The notes beneath the pieces were generated by a model that did no database searches, had not been told where the DNA came from, and saw only the letters and a program-made list of their open reading frames with translations. Made by a program: the position numbers and the translations under genes. Positions 1-15,294 of a stretch of 64,000 nucleotides of DNA are shown in pieces (positions within the stretch are counted from its first letter, which is position 1; each line of letters opens with the position of its first letter). Origin of the DNA: Cacajao melanocephalus (lineage: Eukaryota > Chordata > Mammalia > Primates > Pitheciidae). The DNA lies in the NCBI GenBank assembly GCA_963573385.1, contig CAUYLG010076671.1:27365-91364 (forward strand). The letters run 5' to 3'.

Positions 1-240
1 TTGGCTGGATTCACAGCAACCCTGATAATGGGTTATGACATGTGCTCACTGATTTCAAGTAATATTTCTAAACCTGCTCAGTCTAGGCTAAGAGGGTGTT
101 CTTTGAATTATCAAAACTTTATTAAGAACTCTTCAATTTAGTTTTGGTTTTCATTCTAAGGGTTGGGTAGATACTGAAGACAAAATACAATAAAAATGCA
201 GAGTCTCTCCCCCAATGCCCATCTCAACACAGAAATTTAA

Positions 241-256
241 ATACACACACACACAC

Positions 257-297
<41 letters not shown>
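241..297. repeat. (CA)n microsatellite
   Basis: Two runs of AC dinucleotides split by ATACATAC, about 28 units in all. Such tracts are length-polymorphic and can form Z-DNA. Confidence 0.97.
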
Positions 298-298
<1 letters not shown>

Positions 299-1021
299 TT
301 CTACTGACTATACATACAAATAGCTTGGTGAGTTGAATGAATTTTGAACTCTCATATAATTCAAATTTATCTTTTCCTTTAAACAAGCATTCGTTTATTG
401 AGTACCCAGTATGTGCCAGGTCCCCATAATAGGTTATAGGGTTGAAAAACCATAGTCCCCCAACTAAAATAACACAATGTAATGGAATATACTGACAGAC
501 AAATGGAGAACTATAACTCACTATATTAAGTGCTCCACGGGAGATTTGCACAGTTGCCATGATAACTGAGGAGGAACCATTTCAGTAGCTACTCGGGAAT
601 AAAAACCAGGAAATGGGATATCTATAAGTCAAAGCTAAATATGCAGCAGACATAAGATAGATTGTTATTTTTAAAAAAACTGGTTTCAAAATGCCAGTCT
701 GTGGATAGGTCCCAATCCACAAGAAAGCAGTCAGATGCATTAAACTGAAGAGCTATTTTTTCTGAGATTAAATCCCTGTAACATCTTATTAAGAGCATCC
801 TTTATTTTCTGAAATCAAAGTGAGAGAAGCTAACCATTCTGCATTTGTTTTTCAAACTCACGATCAAATACAATAAACAGCTGGGAACCCTATGTTGGTT
901 TCCAAAATTCTTTCTGAATATGTACTGATCCATAACATTACAAAATATGAATATATACACATATGCACATATGATCCTGTGATATCAATGACACTGAAAA
1001 AGCAATTTTTGAAAGAATGAA

Positions 1022-1318
1022 GGCCAGGCACAGTGGCTCACACCTGTAATTCCAGCACTTTGAGAGGCAGAGGTGGGATCACTTGAGGTCAGGAATTTGA
1101 GGCTACCTTGGCCAATATGGTGAAATCCTGTCTCTACTAAAAAAAATACAAAAATTAGCTGGGCATGGTAGCACGTACCTACAGTCCCAGCTACTTAGGA
1201 GGATGAGGCACGAGAACTGCTTGAACCTAGGAAGGCAGAGGTTGCAGTGAGCCAGCCTGGGTGACAGAGTGAGACTCCATCTCAAAACAAAAACAAAAAC
1301 AACAAAAAAAACAAAACA
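1022..1318 (+). mobile_element. Alu (AluS-like) with internal deletion
   Basis: GGCCAGGCACAGTGGCTCAC to an A-rich tail. The right-arm segment between GCAGTGAGC and CAGCCTGGGTGACAGAG is shortened. It lies 110 bp from exon 1429-1599. Confidence 0.95.
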
Positions 1319-1428
1319 AAGAACATGATCCTTGATAGGGAAGAAATTGTAAGAGGAGGCTCCACATAAAATGAATTAGGGATAGAGGCGGCCCAGGATG
1401 AGACTGCGTAATCGGGGTAACTACTTAC

Positions 1429-1599
1429 CACGCCCCGATTGTTCTTCAGTTCACCATGACAACACAAGACTCGAGAGCTGTCGATCAGAGAGTCTTTCTG
1501 GCCTTCTTCCAAGTAAAGAAGCCGCTCTTTATAATAGCGGCATTCCGATTCCCCAGTCTTGGTGTTGATTTCTGCCACTATTCCCTGAATGATGTTTAT
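1429..1599 (-). CDS. ARHGEF3: ARHGEF3 coding exon, DH-PH junction
   Basis: This exon is 171 nt (57 codons, phase 0 at both ends). On the minus strand the acceptor is TTTCCATAG|ATA and the donor is GGCGTG|GTAAGT. The peptide begins INIIQGIVAEINTKTGESE and ends CHGELKNNRGV, about residues 291-347. It holds the last DH helix, the DH-PH linker (CRYYKERLLYLEEGQ) and the first strands of the PH domain (SRVLCCHGELK). The next exon should begin with the PH strand reading KLHVFLF, but it is not found between 1 and 1428. It must lie outside the window, so the PH domain is truncated here by the window edge and not by mutation. Confidence 0.97.
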
Positions 1600-2002
1600 C
1601 TATGGAAACAGAGGAAAATTAAGTGTGGAGGAAAGCAGCAAACCGTGCACACCAAGTCTTAGGGGCTCAGCCTAGAAGGTCACCAGGACATATCTGGATC
1701 TAATTCTGTTATCTAGATTGCTACTTTGGGAAAAGATAAAAAAATAAAAAGAAATTTCAGTATACGGCAGATTTTAGTATACTGCATCTATCCATCTGTA
1801 CACATACAAAGATATTTGTATTATATGTAAAACTAATATTGATGTATAATTTTTTCTGGGAGGAAGAAGATAACTACTGAGCTCCAGGCTATATACTTCT
1901 TAAAACATGCTCACAATGTTGCAAAGGTAGCCATAGAAAAAAATTGGCTAAGGAGAGAAAACAAAGCAGAATGTAAGAGTCCAAAAGAAGGACTGTCTTT
2001 GA

Positions 2003-2395
<393 letters not shown>

Positions 2396-2728
2396 GATAT
2401 CTTTTTCAGTGACATAACATAAATGTTTATAAAGAACAGAGAAAAAAATCGGAAAAAAAGACACCAGCATAATGATGGGGATAGTCTGTATAAATACACT
2501 CACACCCAGGGTCTAGAGCCCACGTGAGTGAGTAAGTTTGGGCAGAAGATTCCAAAATGATAGTGGATGCAATGCTGTCAATACAAAAACAAGAATGCTG
2601 ACTGAGATGTGGTCAGTGGATGTTTATTCTGATGTGTTGTTATTCTGTCATATGAATATATCTAAATGTTAGAAAATGCTAGAAAACAGAGGGATGAGAA
2701 ATTAGTTAAGCAAAACTCAATGACACCA

Positions 2729-3063
<335 letters not shown>

Positions 3064-3436
3064 CTAATGATTTCCTTTGCAGGATTCTATGTCCCCTAAA
3101 AGTGAAAAGACCAACAGTCCCATTGTTTTTGTGGTGCTAACTGAAAAGTACTTAACAGATGGAAAATGTTGGTAAGGCCTCTTCTTCATCACATTTACTT
3201 AAAAGAAAAGCCAATCAAAAAAACAAAGATTAAAAAAATTAAAAAAAAAAAAAGAATATATGAAGCCTGTGATGCCAGGGGAAAAAAAGATAAAAACATA
3301 AAAAAAGAAAAGCCAATCTCTGAAAAGCAGGGTTCCAAAAGAGGCCTTTGCTCAGTCAGAAGTTACCATGTCTTAAAATAGAAATAAATTATAAGATTAA
3401 TTTTATCTAGGATTGTTAAGTAATTATTTTTCTTTC

Positions 3437-3740
3437 TTTTTTTTTTTTTTTTTAATTGAGATAGGGTTTCATTCTGTCACCCAGGCTGGAGTGCAGTAGT
3501 GCCATCTCGGCTCACTGCAACCCCTGACTCTTGGGCTCACATGATCCTCCCGCCTCAGCCTCCCGAGTAGCTGGGACCACAGGCATGCACCACCATACGT
3601 GGCTAATTTTTGTATTTTTCATAGAGATGGGGTTTCACTACGTTGCCTACGCTGGTCTCTGACTCTTGGACTCAACTGATCTGCCCAACTCAGCCTCCCA
3701 AAGTGCTAGGATTACAGGCATGAGTCACTGCATCTGGCCA
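3437..3740 (-). mobile_element. Alu with target duplication
   Basis: Antisense Alu flanked by AAGTAATTATTTTTC on both sides (about 3418 and 3740). Confidence 0.95.
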
Positions 3741-4890
3741 AGTAATTATTTTTCATATGCCAGTAAAATGATATTGTCTGCCAAAAGCAACTGGGTAAAA
3801 ACTACTACTCAGTTATAACTTTTGTACTTCCACAGAAGTTTGACAGAAGATCTTACAGCTTTGAGCTGAAGTCTAGTGAATGTATCCTATGGAGAGAGGC
3901 ATAATCTGTTCATTTCTATACCTGGGTACAGAAAGAGTTTCAAAGATTTCTTTATTATTTTCTCTATTTCCCAAATTGTGATCGTAGCACTCACTACTTT
4001 GATTTTAAAAAAACAACACATTATTTAAAAAAATACAGGCTCTTTGGTGTTATAAAAGAAGCTTTTTGGCCTTTGATGTCAATCTAATATTAAATATAAA
4101 TCCTGTAAAAGTAATTTGAATTTTATTAACATAAAACAGTAAATAGCAGAACACTTTGGTATACTTTCATAGTTTCTTTTTTCCTTTCTTGGTTTTCAAA
4201 AATGACTGATTATTCACTGTTACTTTCAAGACAAAAAGAATTTCACAAAATATACTAAAGCCGTGATTCATCCTTCAAATTCATTTAATGTTTATTGAGA
4301 ACCTCTTCCATGTCAGACTAAATGGTAGCATTCAAAGAAATGAGAGGATTCCTGCCTTCAAAAAGCTTAAAACAAATGGGAGGTACCTGAGCAACTGTGT
4401 TAGGTTTACTTTATCCTTTTACCTTTCCATATTTTTTAATATGTAGTAAAATCCATGCTTTTTCCTTACTCTTGAAGACCTCAGCATTAGTGGCTGCAGT
4501 TTATCAGTTAGCTGTTACCAGGTGTACCTGGATGGCTGGAATTAATCAGTACTTGAGTCAATTTTCTGAGTTGCCTGCAAGTATCCAGGAAACCAGAAAG
4601 AAGATGCACTATAGTCATAAATATGTGTTCATTTCCTAATTTAACTCAGGAACTGAACAGCTGGCATATCACATGAAGATTAATAAACTCAAATGCCATG
4701 GCGGTTCCTCAGGCAGCTATGATTAGTTTCAAATACTGCTTCTTTCACTGGTCTTTGAAAAACAGAGAGAAAACAATGGAAACAATCAGTGTTCTCATTT
4801 CATGTTCTATGTATACATTATAATAACTCTGGGTCTGCTTTCATTTATTAAAAATAATGTTTTGTATTTCTATCTACCTGAATATCATAA

Positions 4891-5266
<376 letters not shown>

Positions 5267-5795
5267 TGACATATAGCAGGTTGCCAATAGCCAACAGTCA
5301 CGACAGTTGTGCGTTTAAATTAAATTTATTGTTGCATATCTTACTGGGTTCTAACTGAAGGAAGGGACTGGTAAAGGGAGATGATAAGAGATACCTCATA
5401 ACAGTACAGAGATTAAGCCCACACATGCTGGACTCGTCATCCTCGAAGAGGAATCTGAAAGCCCTGACTGTCTGGTCCCCTGTGCCACGATACTCACTGG
5501 CTCCTGCCATGAACCAAGAATAGCAGTCTTCACGGCTGCTACATCAAAAGCAGGATTGTTTTTCCCACTGATTTCAGTGATTTTTTTTTTCTTAAGGAGT
5601 TGAGAGAAAGTGGTGGATGGGGGGAAGGGATACTCTGCAGGATCATTTTCTGGCCAAAAAAATCCTTAGGATTTAAAACATTAAACAACCGAGTTCTCTG
5701 GACTATCTGAATATACAAAATCCTATTTTAAGAAGTCCTTTTTTGGGAAAAATTTTTATCAACCCTCAAAACGTTAAGAAATTGTAATAAAGATG

Positions 5796-5912
5796 CCTGT
5801 AATCCCAACACTTTGGGAGGCCGAGGCAGGTGGATCACCTGAGGTCGGGAGTTCAAGACCAGCCTGACCAATGTGGAGAAACACCATCTTTAAATAAATA
5901 AATAAACAAACT
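5796..5912 (+). mobile_element. 5'-truncated Alu monomer with perfect 19-bp target duplication
   Basis: It begins at CCTGTAATCCCAACACTTTG and ends in an AAATAAATAAATAAACAAA tail. GAAATTGTAATAAAGATGC occurs at 5778-5796 and again at 5913-5931. Confidence 0.93.
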
Positions 5913-6944
5913 GAAATTGTAATAAAGATGCAGTAGTTCAGGTGCTGCATTAAAGGCAAGACCTCTTTTTAGATCTAATCATAGGACTGCGTGCAATCTA
6001 CTCCCTTGGAACGCAAGCAATTTACTTAGCGCTCTCTGATTTTTCCCTTTTCATAGATGGGAAATTTATTCAGGGGATATGTAAGTCAAGCTATGGGTTT
6101 TATGTTCATCAAACATCCACAATGTACCCAAGAGTACAGAGCTAAATAATTCTGTTCATCTGGGGTAATGCCTCAAGGACTTTGCAAAGAAGGAAAAAAA
6201 AAACCTGTGTGTATACCAGGTAAGTAGGCATTTTGAAGACTTGTTTTGCAGACATTTTTAAATGCAAGTATACCATATTGCATGCACAGATCTGCCTGAA
6301 TAACTAGGTGTAGACTCAACTTTTGAAAATGGCTTCATGCTTTATGCACTAGGGAAACTGGTTACTCGCACATCCTTTTATATTACACACGATCATATCC
6401 TTACATATTTTTAAATTCAAACTTTAGCTCACTGGGTATGTTTTTAAAAAAAACAGAACAGTATTCTTTCATGTTTCATATTAAAAAATCTTTACAGTAA
6501 CTCAGAACAGGATCCCGTGCTCAAAAAAATCATGACTTCGAGTAGCTCATGCTCCCTGTTGTTTTTATTCCTGCAGACCACACACTTGCTGGGATGAAAT
6601 ATGGAGGGGAAGCAACTCTATTGCACTCCTCCCAGTAATAAAAACAGACATGATGAAATGAGATGGGCCTCAACCCCAGTGCCTGCATCCTCCATCTGTG
6701 CTGTACTGGGGGCCTGATCTCTGTGTTGGGCCTGCCAGATACATTGAATACATGAATCAGGAGAGGGTCCTTTATTATTCTTTTCTACCTTACATGGAGG
6801 TACCCAGCCCAGTTCTGCACCAGTGAGGCTGGTGACCAGACAGCTCTCCATAATTATAAAGGCAACAGAAGCTTAAAGTAGTGAGCAGGCTTTCTGCATC
6901 AAGGTATAGAACCATAAAGAAGTAGAAGGGCACACGATTTAGAG

Positions 6945-7185
6945 TTTACACTGAAAGGGTTTGAATATCAACTGCATCATTTGCTGGCTGTGGATCTGGG
7001 CAAGCTATTTAGCCATCCCAAGCCTCATCTGGAAAATGGTCCTAATAAGAACAGCTATCTCCTAGGCTGTTGTGAGGGTTAAATGAGATACATAACCTAT
7101 AAGGCAAATTTACATAAAGTTGATTTACTAGGTACTCAATGCCAGCAATTATTACCATTATTGTCATTTCTACTAATTATTATTA
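6945..7185 (+). repeat. MIR SINE
   Basis: CTGGGCAAGCTATTTAGCC, TGGAAAATGGTCCTAATAAG and GGTACTCAATGCCAGC are MIR landmarks in sense order. Confidence 0.75.
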
Positions 7186-7303
7186 AACCCTTCTCTGGGA
7201 GGAGATAGCAGTTTGCTCAACAGGTTCAAGGTTTCTGATTTTCAAATTATCTATGCATATCCTCCTTCTATTACTGTCCCAGATTAAATCAGAAAATGAT
7301 TTA

Positions 7304-7563
<260 letters not shown>

Positions 7564-7779
7564 TGACAAGGCAACCTACTGTAATTGGGGGCCAATGGGA
7601 GCTAGATCTTAAATGAATGTCCACTTCACAAATGAGCTTTGGGGCTAGGCTAAAAGGCAACTCATTATTTTGTAACTAAACAAAATCTAAAATCTACACA
7701 AAGATCTTGTTCCTCACAGTCAGCAAGTGTAACACCAGATTAGAGTCACCTACATAAAATTAAGAATTTTACTGCCTAA

Positions 7780-7925
7780 GGGACCTCACAGTGTAAACAC
7801 CGCATTTTACAGTTTAGGAAACTGAGGCAGAGAGAAGAGAAGTGACTTGCAAAATCAAAGCATGGATGATGGCAGTGCCAGGCCTGGAACCCAAGATTCC
7901 TGAGTACTAAGTACCCAGGGACCCT
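7780..7925 (-). repeat. MIR SINE fragment
   Basis: CAGTTTAGGAAACTGAGGCA followed by AGTGACTTGCAAAATCA is the antisense MIR core. Confidence 0.7.
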
Positions 7926-7998
7926 TCCATTCACCCACTGACCCAATCAGCCATTACAGGGAAAATAAGAAAAGAGAGAAAGAAACAGACAAACTTAC

Positions 7999-8256
7999 AG
8001 CTTCTTCCAAGTGCTGCTGATCTGGATTATCATTTGGTGTATGCCTCAAGATTTCTCGAAGAAGTAGAGGGTATTTTACCAGACGGCTTCTTGGAATATC
8101 GAGGAAATTCCATAGATCTAGTTTGCGGCTAAAGGGGGATTCTAAACATCGCTGTAGGAAATCCTGGACGCGGTGATCTTGCTTTTTGTGGTCCAGCAGG
8201 GCTTTGGCAGCTACTTGATTGCTACAGTAACTGTCATAGGAGCTGAGGCAAGGCAG
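7999..8256 (-). CDS. ARHGEF3: ARHGEF3 coding exon, C-terminal half of the DH domain
   Basis: This is the largest coding exon here: 258 nt (86 codons, phase 0 at both ends), acceptor TTCTTAG|CTG and donor GAAGCT|GTAAGT on the minus strand. The peptide opens LPCLSSYDSYCSNQ and ends DNPDQQHLEEA, about residues 205-290. It contains RSRLVKYPLLLREILRHT, the conserved region 3 / helix H8 signature of Dbl GEFs. That surface contacts the Rho switch regions and is the main determinant of nucleotide exchange. No stops, frameshifts or missing signature residues are visible. The flanking Alus at 7304-7512 and 8379-8672 are both in minus orientation. Confidence 0.98.
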
Positions 8257-8378
8257 CTAAGAAGGAAACAGAAAGAGAAGATGGAATGTCAAAATAATGT
8301 GAGCTCTGAGGCTATAGGTGGCATCACTTATTGAGACTGAACAAATACCTAACTGGTCTCTGGGTCTGGCCGACATCC

Positions 8379-8672
<294 letters not shown>

Positions 8673-8825
8673 TGGCTGGTGGAAAGTAGTGGAATCTTCA
8701 ATATGGTAGGCAGTGGACCATTTTCTTAGGCTCTGGTTTGCTTTCACAAAGTAATTTTCTTAATTGCATGTTTACTTTCCTGATTAAGACTCTTACAGTT
8801 TGTTTGCATTTTTTGCCAATCTAAG

Positions 8826-9191
8826 TGATATGGTTTGGATCTGTGTCCCCACCCAAATCTCATGTTGAATTGTAATCCCCAGTGTTGGGCCTCCTGGGAG
8901 GTGACAGGATCATGGGGGTGGATTTCTCCTTTGCTGTTCCTGTGATAGTGAGTTCTCAGGAGATATGGTTGCTTACAAGTGTGTAGCACTGGCCCCCTGC
9001 TCTCTTCCTCCTGTTCTGGCCATGTAAGATGTGCCTGCTTCTGCTTCTGTCATGATTGAAAGTTTCCTGAGGCCCCCTCAGCCATGCTTCCTGTATAGTT
9101 TGCAGAATCATGAGGCAGATAAACCTCTTTTCTTTATAAATTACCCAGTTTCAGGTATTTCTTTATAGCAGTACAAGAACAGACTAATACA
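8826..9191 (+). mobile_element. MaLR-type solo LTR (THE1/MST-like)
   Basis: This element begins TGATATGGTTTGGAT and ends AACAGACTAATACA, the terminal sequences of the THE1/MST LTR group. Matching internal blocks include CCCACCCAAATCTCATGTTG, ATCATGGGGG and a polyadenylation-type AATAAA-like zone near AACCTCTTTTC. No internal retroviral sequence adjoins it, so it is a solo LTR from an ancient endogenous element. It lies in an intron, antisense to ARHGEF3. Confidence 0.88.
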
Positions 9192-9336
9192 CAAAACTGG
9201 AAACAACAGAAGTGAAATTACTGCCTATACATACAGTTCAGAATTTTCTAAACTTCCAAAGATACCTAGTCAGGTGAAACCCTCCTATTTAAAAAAAAAA
9301 AAAGATTTCCTTTAAGATTATTAATAAGAAACTCAA

Positions 9337-9650
<314 letters not shown>

Positions 9651-10399
9651 TTAGAAGACTTTAGTGGCACAAAAGGAGGCAAAGGGTCACGCTCCATAGC
9701 CTAGCCCTTTGCATGGCTCGAACCTCTATACTAGCCAACATTAGTTTAAGATTATCTGATTCCAAGGAGCCCAATTATAAAGAGCCTCCAGAAGTTAAAG
9801 CAGAAGTATGATTACTAAATATATCAGATGCAGAGAGCATTCATAAACGTCTTTTAAACTAGCTCTGACAGGCCAGAAACAAATTTTGGCTGTCACTAAC
9901 AGTTAACATCATAATACCATGTGATGAACAATTTAAGCTTAAAGACTTTGGAACATTTAAACTTCACTGCCTTCATTTCAGCGAAATGCTAATTTCTCTG
10001 ACACATCCCATCAGTCACACTGTGCAAACACCATGTCAGAGGCTCAATGGAAAAGGCTTCTCGTCCACTTTTTCTGCCTTGGCATTCTAATCTAAGAGGT
10101 ACCAGCCTCCAGAAAGTTACCGGAAGCAATAAAATGCAGCCAGTGGCCTAACTGCTTTTGTTTCTCTCCCTTGTACTAGGAAGTCCTATTCTTTGTAACA
10201 CCTGCTCCTTAGAGGGATTCAGTGAAAGACACCGGCAAGACAGTGTCTTTCATTTCTGCATCCTCACTACTTTGCATTGGGCCTACTATATGGGAGAAAC
10301 TCTGTGTTCTGAATGAACAAATAGATGCATGTTTAATAGATTATAAAATTATCTAATATTTGACGGTTTGGGAACATTGCTTAAAAATAAAGTATGGCA

Positions 10400-10685
10400 G
10401 CCAGGCGTGGTGGCTCACACCTATAATCCCAGCACTTCGGGAGGCTGAGGTGGATCATGAGGTCAGGAGTTCGAGACCAGCCTGGCCAGAATTGTGAAAC
10501 CCCATCTCTACTAAAAATACAAAAGTTAGCCAGGCATGGTGGTTGGTGCCTGTAATCCCAGCTATTCAGGAAGCTGAGGCAGGAGAATTGCTTGAACCTG
10601 GGAGGCAGAGGTTGCAGTGAGCCGAGATCGTGTGGCTGCCCTTCAGCCTGGGCAACAGAGCGAGACTCCGTTTAAAAAAAAAAAA
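10400..10685 (+). mobile_element. Alu with target duplication
   Basis: GCCAGGCGTGGTGGCTCACA to A-tail, flanked by AAAGTATGGCAG on both sides. Confidence 0.95.
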
Positions 10686-10867
10686 AGTATGGCAGCTTCT
10701 GAAACTTTACAAACACTCTGCTGCTGCTTTTACACCTCTTATTGAAATTATTTTCTCAGTCACTGAAACCAAAAAAGGACACCAGGAAAGTAATATTTTA
10801 AAAACTCACTGTTGAGCTTAACATTCCTTGGAAATGTCTACCTTCCTTACATGTTATTAAAAATCTC

Positions 10868-11165
10868 AGGCATGGTGCAGTGGCTCACACCTGTAATCCC
10901 AGCACTTTGGGAGGCCAAGGTGGGTGGATCACGAGATCAGGAGTTCAAGACTAGCCTGGCCAAGATGGTGAAACCACATTTCTACTAAAAATACAAAAAT
11001 TAGCTGGGCGTGGTGGCACACACCTGTAATCCCAGCTATCTGGGAGGCTGAGGCAGAGAATTGCTGAAACCCAGGAGGTGGAGTTTGCAGTGAGCTGAGA
11101 TTGCGCCACTGCACTCCAGCCTGGGCAACAGAGCAAGACTCCATCCCAAAAAAAAAAAGAAAAGA
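10868..11165 (+). mobile_element. Alu
   Basis: GGCATGGTGCAGTGGCTCAC to an AAAGAAAGAAA tail. Confidence 0.95.
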
Positions 11166-11273
11166 AAGAAAAAATCTCTGCTTGTGTTAAAGAGTTGCAG
11201 AAATTTTTTCCCTCAACCTTATATCTGAAAGTGTAAGTACTAGCCATTATTTGAAAGTAATGATAATTGGTAC

Positions 11274-11307
<34 letters not shown>

Positions 11308-11332
11308 AGAGAGAGAAAAAGAGAGAGAGAGA
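11274..11332. repeat. Compound (CA)n(GA)n microsatellite
   Basis: About 14 CA units run directly into GA-rich repeats (AGAGAGAGAGAAAAAGAGAG). Confidence 0.97.
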
Positions 11333-11792
11333 ACCCAGACGTGGTACTGTGGCTTATAATTTAGATTTTCCAAGTTAATTAAAAAGGGCCTTAGGCCCTC
11401 TTAATTTCATTTCCACTTCCTCACCTTTTAAAAAGATCTGGAAATGCCCAATGTTTTCATTAGGAAGAAACAAATCAGCACTAGCCATTGGATGTAAACT
11501 AGTGAGGAACCGCGACCACACTGCTGCTCCCTGTCCGATGGGCCATTGCTCCCTGTGATCCTGCTGTCCTGTTACCATGGCAACAAAATCTGGTCCTGTG
11601 CTCTCACCTGACAGGGTGCACACTTCCTGGGCAGACCTGAAAGACTATCTGGTTCAGTCACCGGCTAGGAAAGGCCATAGGTGATCTTAAACTACAGGGT
11701 GAAGAATGTACAAGATTTTGGTTCTCAAATACACATACACTCCCTTATTCAGAATGTGAGAGGTAAAAATGCAGAGGTTAAAGAAGAGACTA

Positions 11793-12116
<324 letters not shown>

Positions 12117-12119
12117 CTA

Positions 12120-12290
12120 ACTCCCACAGCTGTTAGTCAGTGACTCTCCCGAGCCTCAGTGTCTCCACCTACAAAATGTATATACTAACGTCCCCCTCTC
12201 CCTTAATGAGGTAAGGCATACAAAATGTGTATCATGGAGCTTGGCTTCTGATTAAGAATCAGTAAGTACGAGCTATTATTACTTGTCCCT
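12120..12290 (+). repeat. MIR SINE fragment
   Basis: GAGCCTCAGTGTCTCCACCT and ATCAGTAAGTACGAGCTATT preserve the MIR layout. Confidence 0.6.
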
Positions 12291-12292
12291 AG

Positions 12293-12580
<288 letters not shown>

Positions 12581-15217
12581 TAGAATATTTTTATTGAAGG
12601 GACTGTGATTTAGAGAACCAAAGCTACTTGCTTAGCTAGAGTCTGAAGCTTGTTCTTGTTTCCCCTTTACCCTCAGAGTTCTGAACTACTCACCATCTCT
12701 TTATTAGATAGACTATAAAGAATTTATAAGGGAAACTCACTTTTTTAAGAAGTTCTTTTACCCCCCTAATATTGTGAAAAGTGACAGAACAAATCTATTT
12801 TTTTTGCTTCCATGTACCCTGGCTCTTTCTTAGGAATTAAACTTTAATTGGACACCAAATTAACATGAGAACTTTCTGCCTTGGAGAGCTTATAAATTAT
12901 TTTATCGTTGAAAAAACGTTGGCATGGAGGTAAGTCGCTTGGTTAGTTGTTTCTTTATGCTAGGGAGGGCTCACTCAAACAGGCTGACCCATTAGGGAGG
13001 GGGGACACTAATTCTTAGTAACTGGGGTAGTTCTCTGAAAAAAAGCAATCACTCTGTTTAAGGTCTTCAAAGTAAAAGTAATTGATTCATTCTAAGGTCA
13101 AAAGGACTGGCCAGGGCTGTCCCACTTGGAAGGCTCACTTGTTTAAAAGGTTTTTTTTCTCCACCACTTTTTTTCCTTTGGGGGGAAAATAAATCAATTT
13201 TTCATGGGTCGAATGGGCTCTGACTTTTCTCATCCAAAGTCCACTAAGATGTTTACTTTGTTCTGTTAAAAATACAAGAACTCAAACATGTGTACCCCTT
13301 GGTTTACTGTTCCCACTCATACGGACACATCTGCAGTTAAAAGAGGAAAAACATTTAACAGCTCGTCAGGCCTGATAAATAAGGGCCATTTCTCACGAAG
13401 TCTGGCAACAACGGGCCAGTTGTTTAATTTCAGGCTGCTCTTCAAGATCCAAGTCCTCATTTGATGCCTGAAGGATCCAGATAGCAATGGGCCAGCATGG
13501 TCACACTTCCTTTGGGTATGTACAGAAAAGGACTGCAAAGCTGCTCCAGGATCAAACCAATTTTCTAATAAATGTGACAAACATTTAGTTCAGCAAAAAG
13601 TTAGTATAAAGGCAGATTACTACAATTTTGCTTCTGGCACAAATTGACAATTTGCATATGTTGCCTAAGGAAACCATGTAGTCCTATACTGCTGTCTCAT
13701 CAAAAACAGAGCAGTTACCCTACAGATTCTGGAATGCGGTCTAACTGTTCCTTTTACCCCTATATCAAAGTCCACAGACTCAGGAAGTTTAAGAGATACT
13801 GAGGCAGACTCTCTACTCATTACACCTTCTCTGTCTCTGTCTTTCTGTCTCCAGTTGGCTGGCTCTCTTTGGAGAAACTTCTTGGTGGGCTAAAGAAGTT
13901 AAAACATGGCTCATAATAAAATGAAAGTCAAAAATATAAGATGAACGATCTCTCTTGAAATATTAAGGCATATTTTCTAAATTATTCATCTAAGAACATT
14001 ACTTGCCTTTCAGATACCCTTGGAATATTTCAGCCTTAGTGCTAAAATTAACTCCTGAACTAAAGCTATCTAAGTCATGAAACTCTCATTAAGTATCTTG
14101 ACCAAGACAGTCACTGAGAGATAAGAGATCAATGTAAAAACTTTCTGCACATCTATATCATATCAAGGCATGGGAACCAAAAGGTTTTAGGAAGATTAAA
14201 ATGCAAATGTAACTGAGTAAACAGAACTCACATAGCAACAGTAGGATTTATAACCTTCACAACATTCTCCAAACAGTGAAATTATCTCTAATATTAGCTG
14301 TTGTGGTACTTCCTGCCTATTTTCCTGGAATACCATGTGCCACAGAGTGATGAGAGATCTAATCTCGAGTGGAAGAAGTCAGCAAAGTAATCTGCTCTCA
14401 TTATCTGCTTTATAACAAATGAAAAACACTTGCAACTGGGGTGGATCATTCAAGTACTCACAGAAGGAAACAGAAATGTATAGAATAAGGAGTGGTGGCA
14501 AAATAGAGAGCATATACCTTGTCCAAAGTAAGTTAAACAAACAACCAACAACTTTATAACACAGTAAAACACAAATCCGGCCCCAGGATCATACATTTAT
14601 GTATCCTAATCTAAGATCACAGCTTATTTATTTTTATTTAATTAGGAAAAGGAATGAGTTATGTTGGGATGAAAGTAACCATCTACTAAGCTGTTAGCTG
14701 TCCTATGAAATTACTTAGCTTTGTATATATGCTAAACATTAGCAACATATGCTTATTATCTTTTTTATAAAACTACATTTTGACCATGAGATTTTTTTTC
14801 TTGTGGCCTCAAAAGTTTTTGTTTTTTGGCAGTGGATAGGAATATGTCAATGAATTTTTATTGGGCTAGTAATAATTATGCTAGCAATTAGACAGAATAT
14901 TAACTAGTTTTATTTGATTTGATATGAAACTAGTAATAGTTTCATGTGTACCTTTACTTATTTTATTGCAAATGGCCTGGTTACTTTTAAAAGCAGTATA
15001 TTTACAATAAGAAAAAAAACTGTTTTCATGCTTTAAATAGACAGAGTCTAAACATAATTATAATTTTACTAGGAATTTGCTTTTTTATTTTCTGATGTAA
15101 AAAACCAATATTTGTAAAAAAACAAAAACAAAAACAAAAAAGAAAGTCTAGCTAAAATGAAACTCCCATCTATATCATTGAAATTTATCTGCAACCAAGA
15201 CCAGAGAACTTTCTTAC

Positions 15218-15294
15218 CCAGCCCACGAGGATGGGACCAACATGTTCAGTCGAGCCATCAGGCTTCCGAACATCTCGAAGCTGACTAAGGAGCT
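15218..15294 (-). CDS. ARHGEF3: ARHGEF3 coding exon, DH domain
   Basis: This exon is 77 nt with acceptor TTTTTGCCAG|AGC and donor GGCTGG|GTAAGA on the minus strand. With the single G from the previous exon it encodes ELLSQLRDVRKPDGSTEH and then VGPILVGW, about residues 179-204. It is the middle of the Dbl-homology domain, including the hydrophilic loop KPDGSTEH and the following helix. It ends exactly on a codon boundary after Trp. The exon pair 15218-15294 and 15463-15559 totals 174 nt (58 codons), so joint skipping would stay in frame while deleting the core of the GEF domain. Confidence 0.97.

Noticed and set aside
1282..1578. A 98-codon minus-strand frame that looks like a short protein of its own.
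   Set aside because: It begins at an internal Met inside the ARHGEF3 exon 1429-1599 and runs through the splice donor into the intron and Alu tail. Only the exon part is real coding sequence.
5298..5510. A 70-codon minus-strand open frame (starts MAGASEYRGTGDQ) with nearby AG and GTGAGT, considered as an alternative ARHGEF3 exon.
   Set aside because: The flanking exons join perfectly in phase 0 without it, the peptide matches no part of ARHGEF3, and using the GTGAGT would leave an exon of only about 38 nt out of frame.
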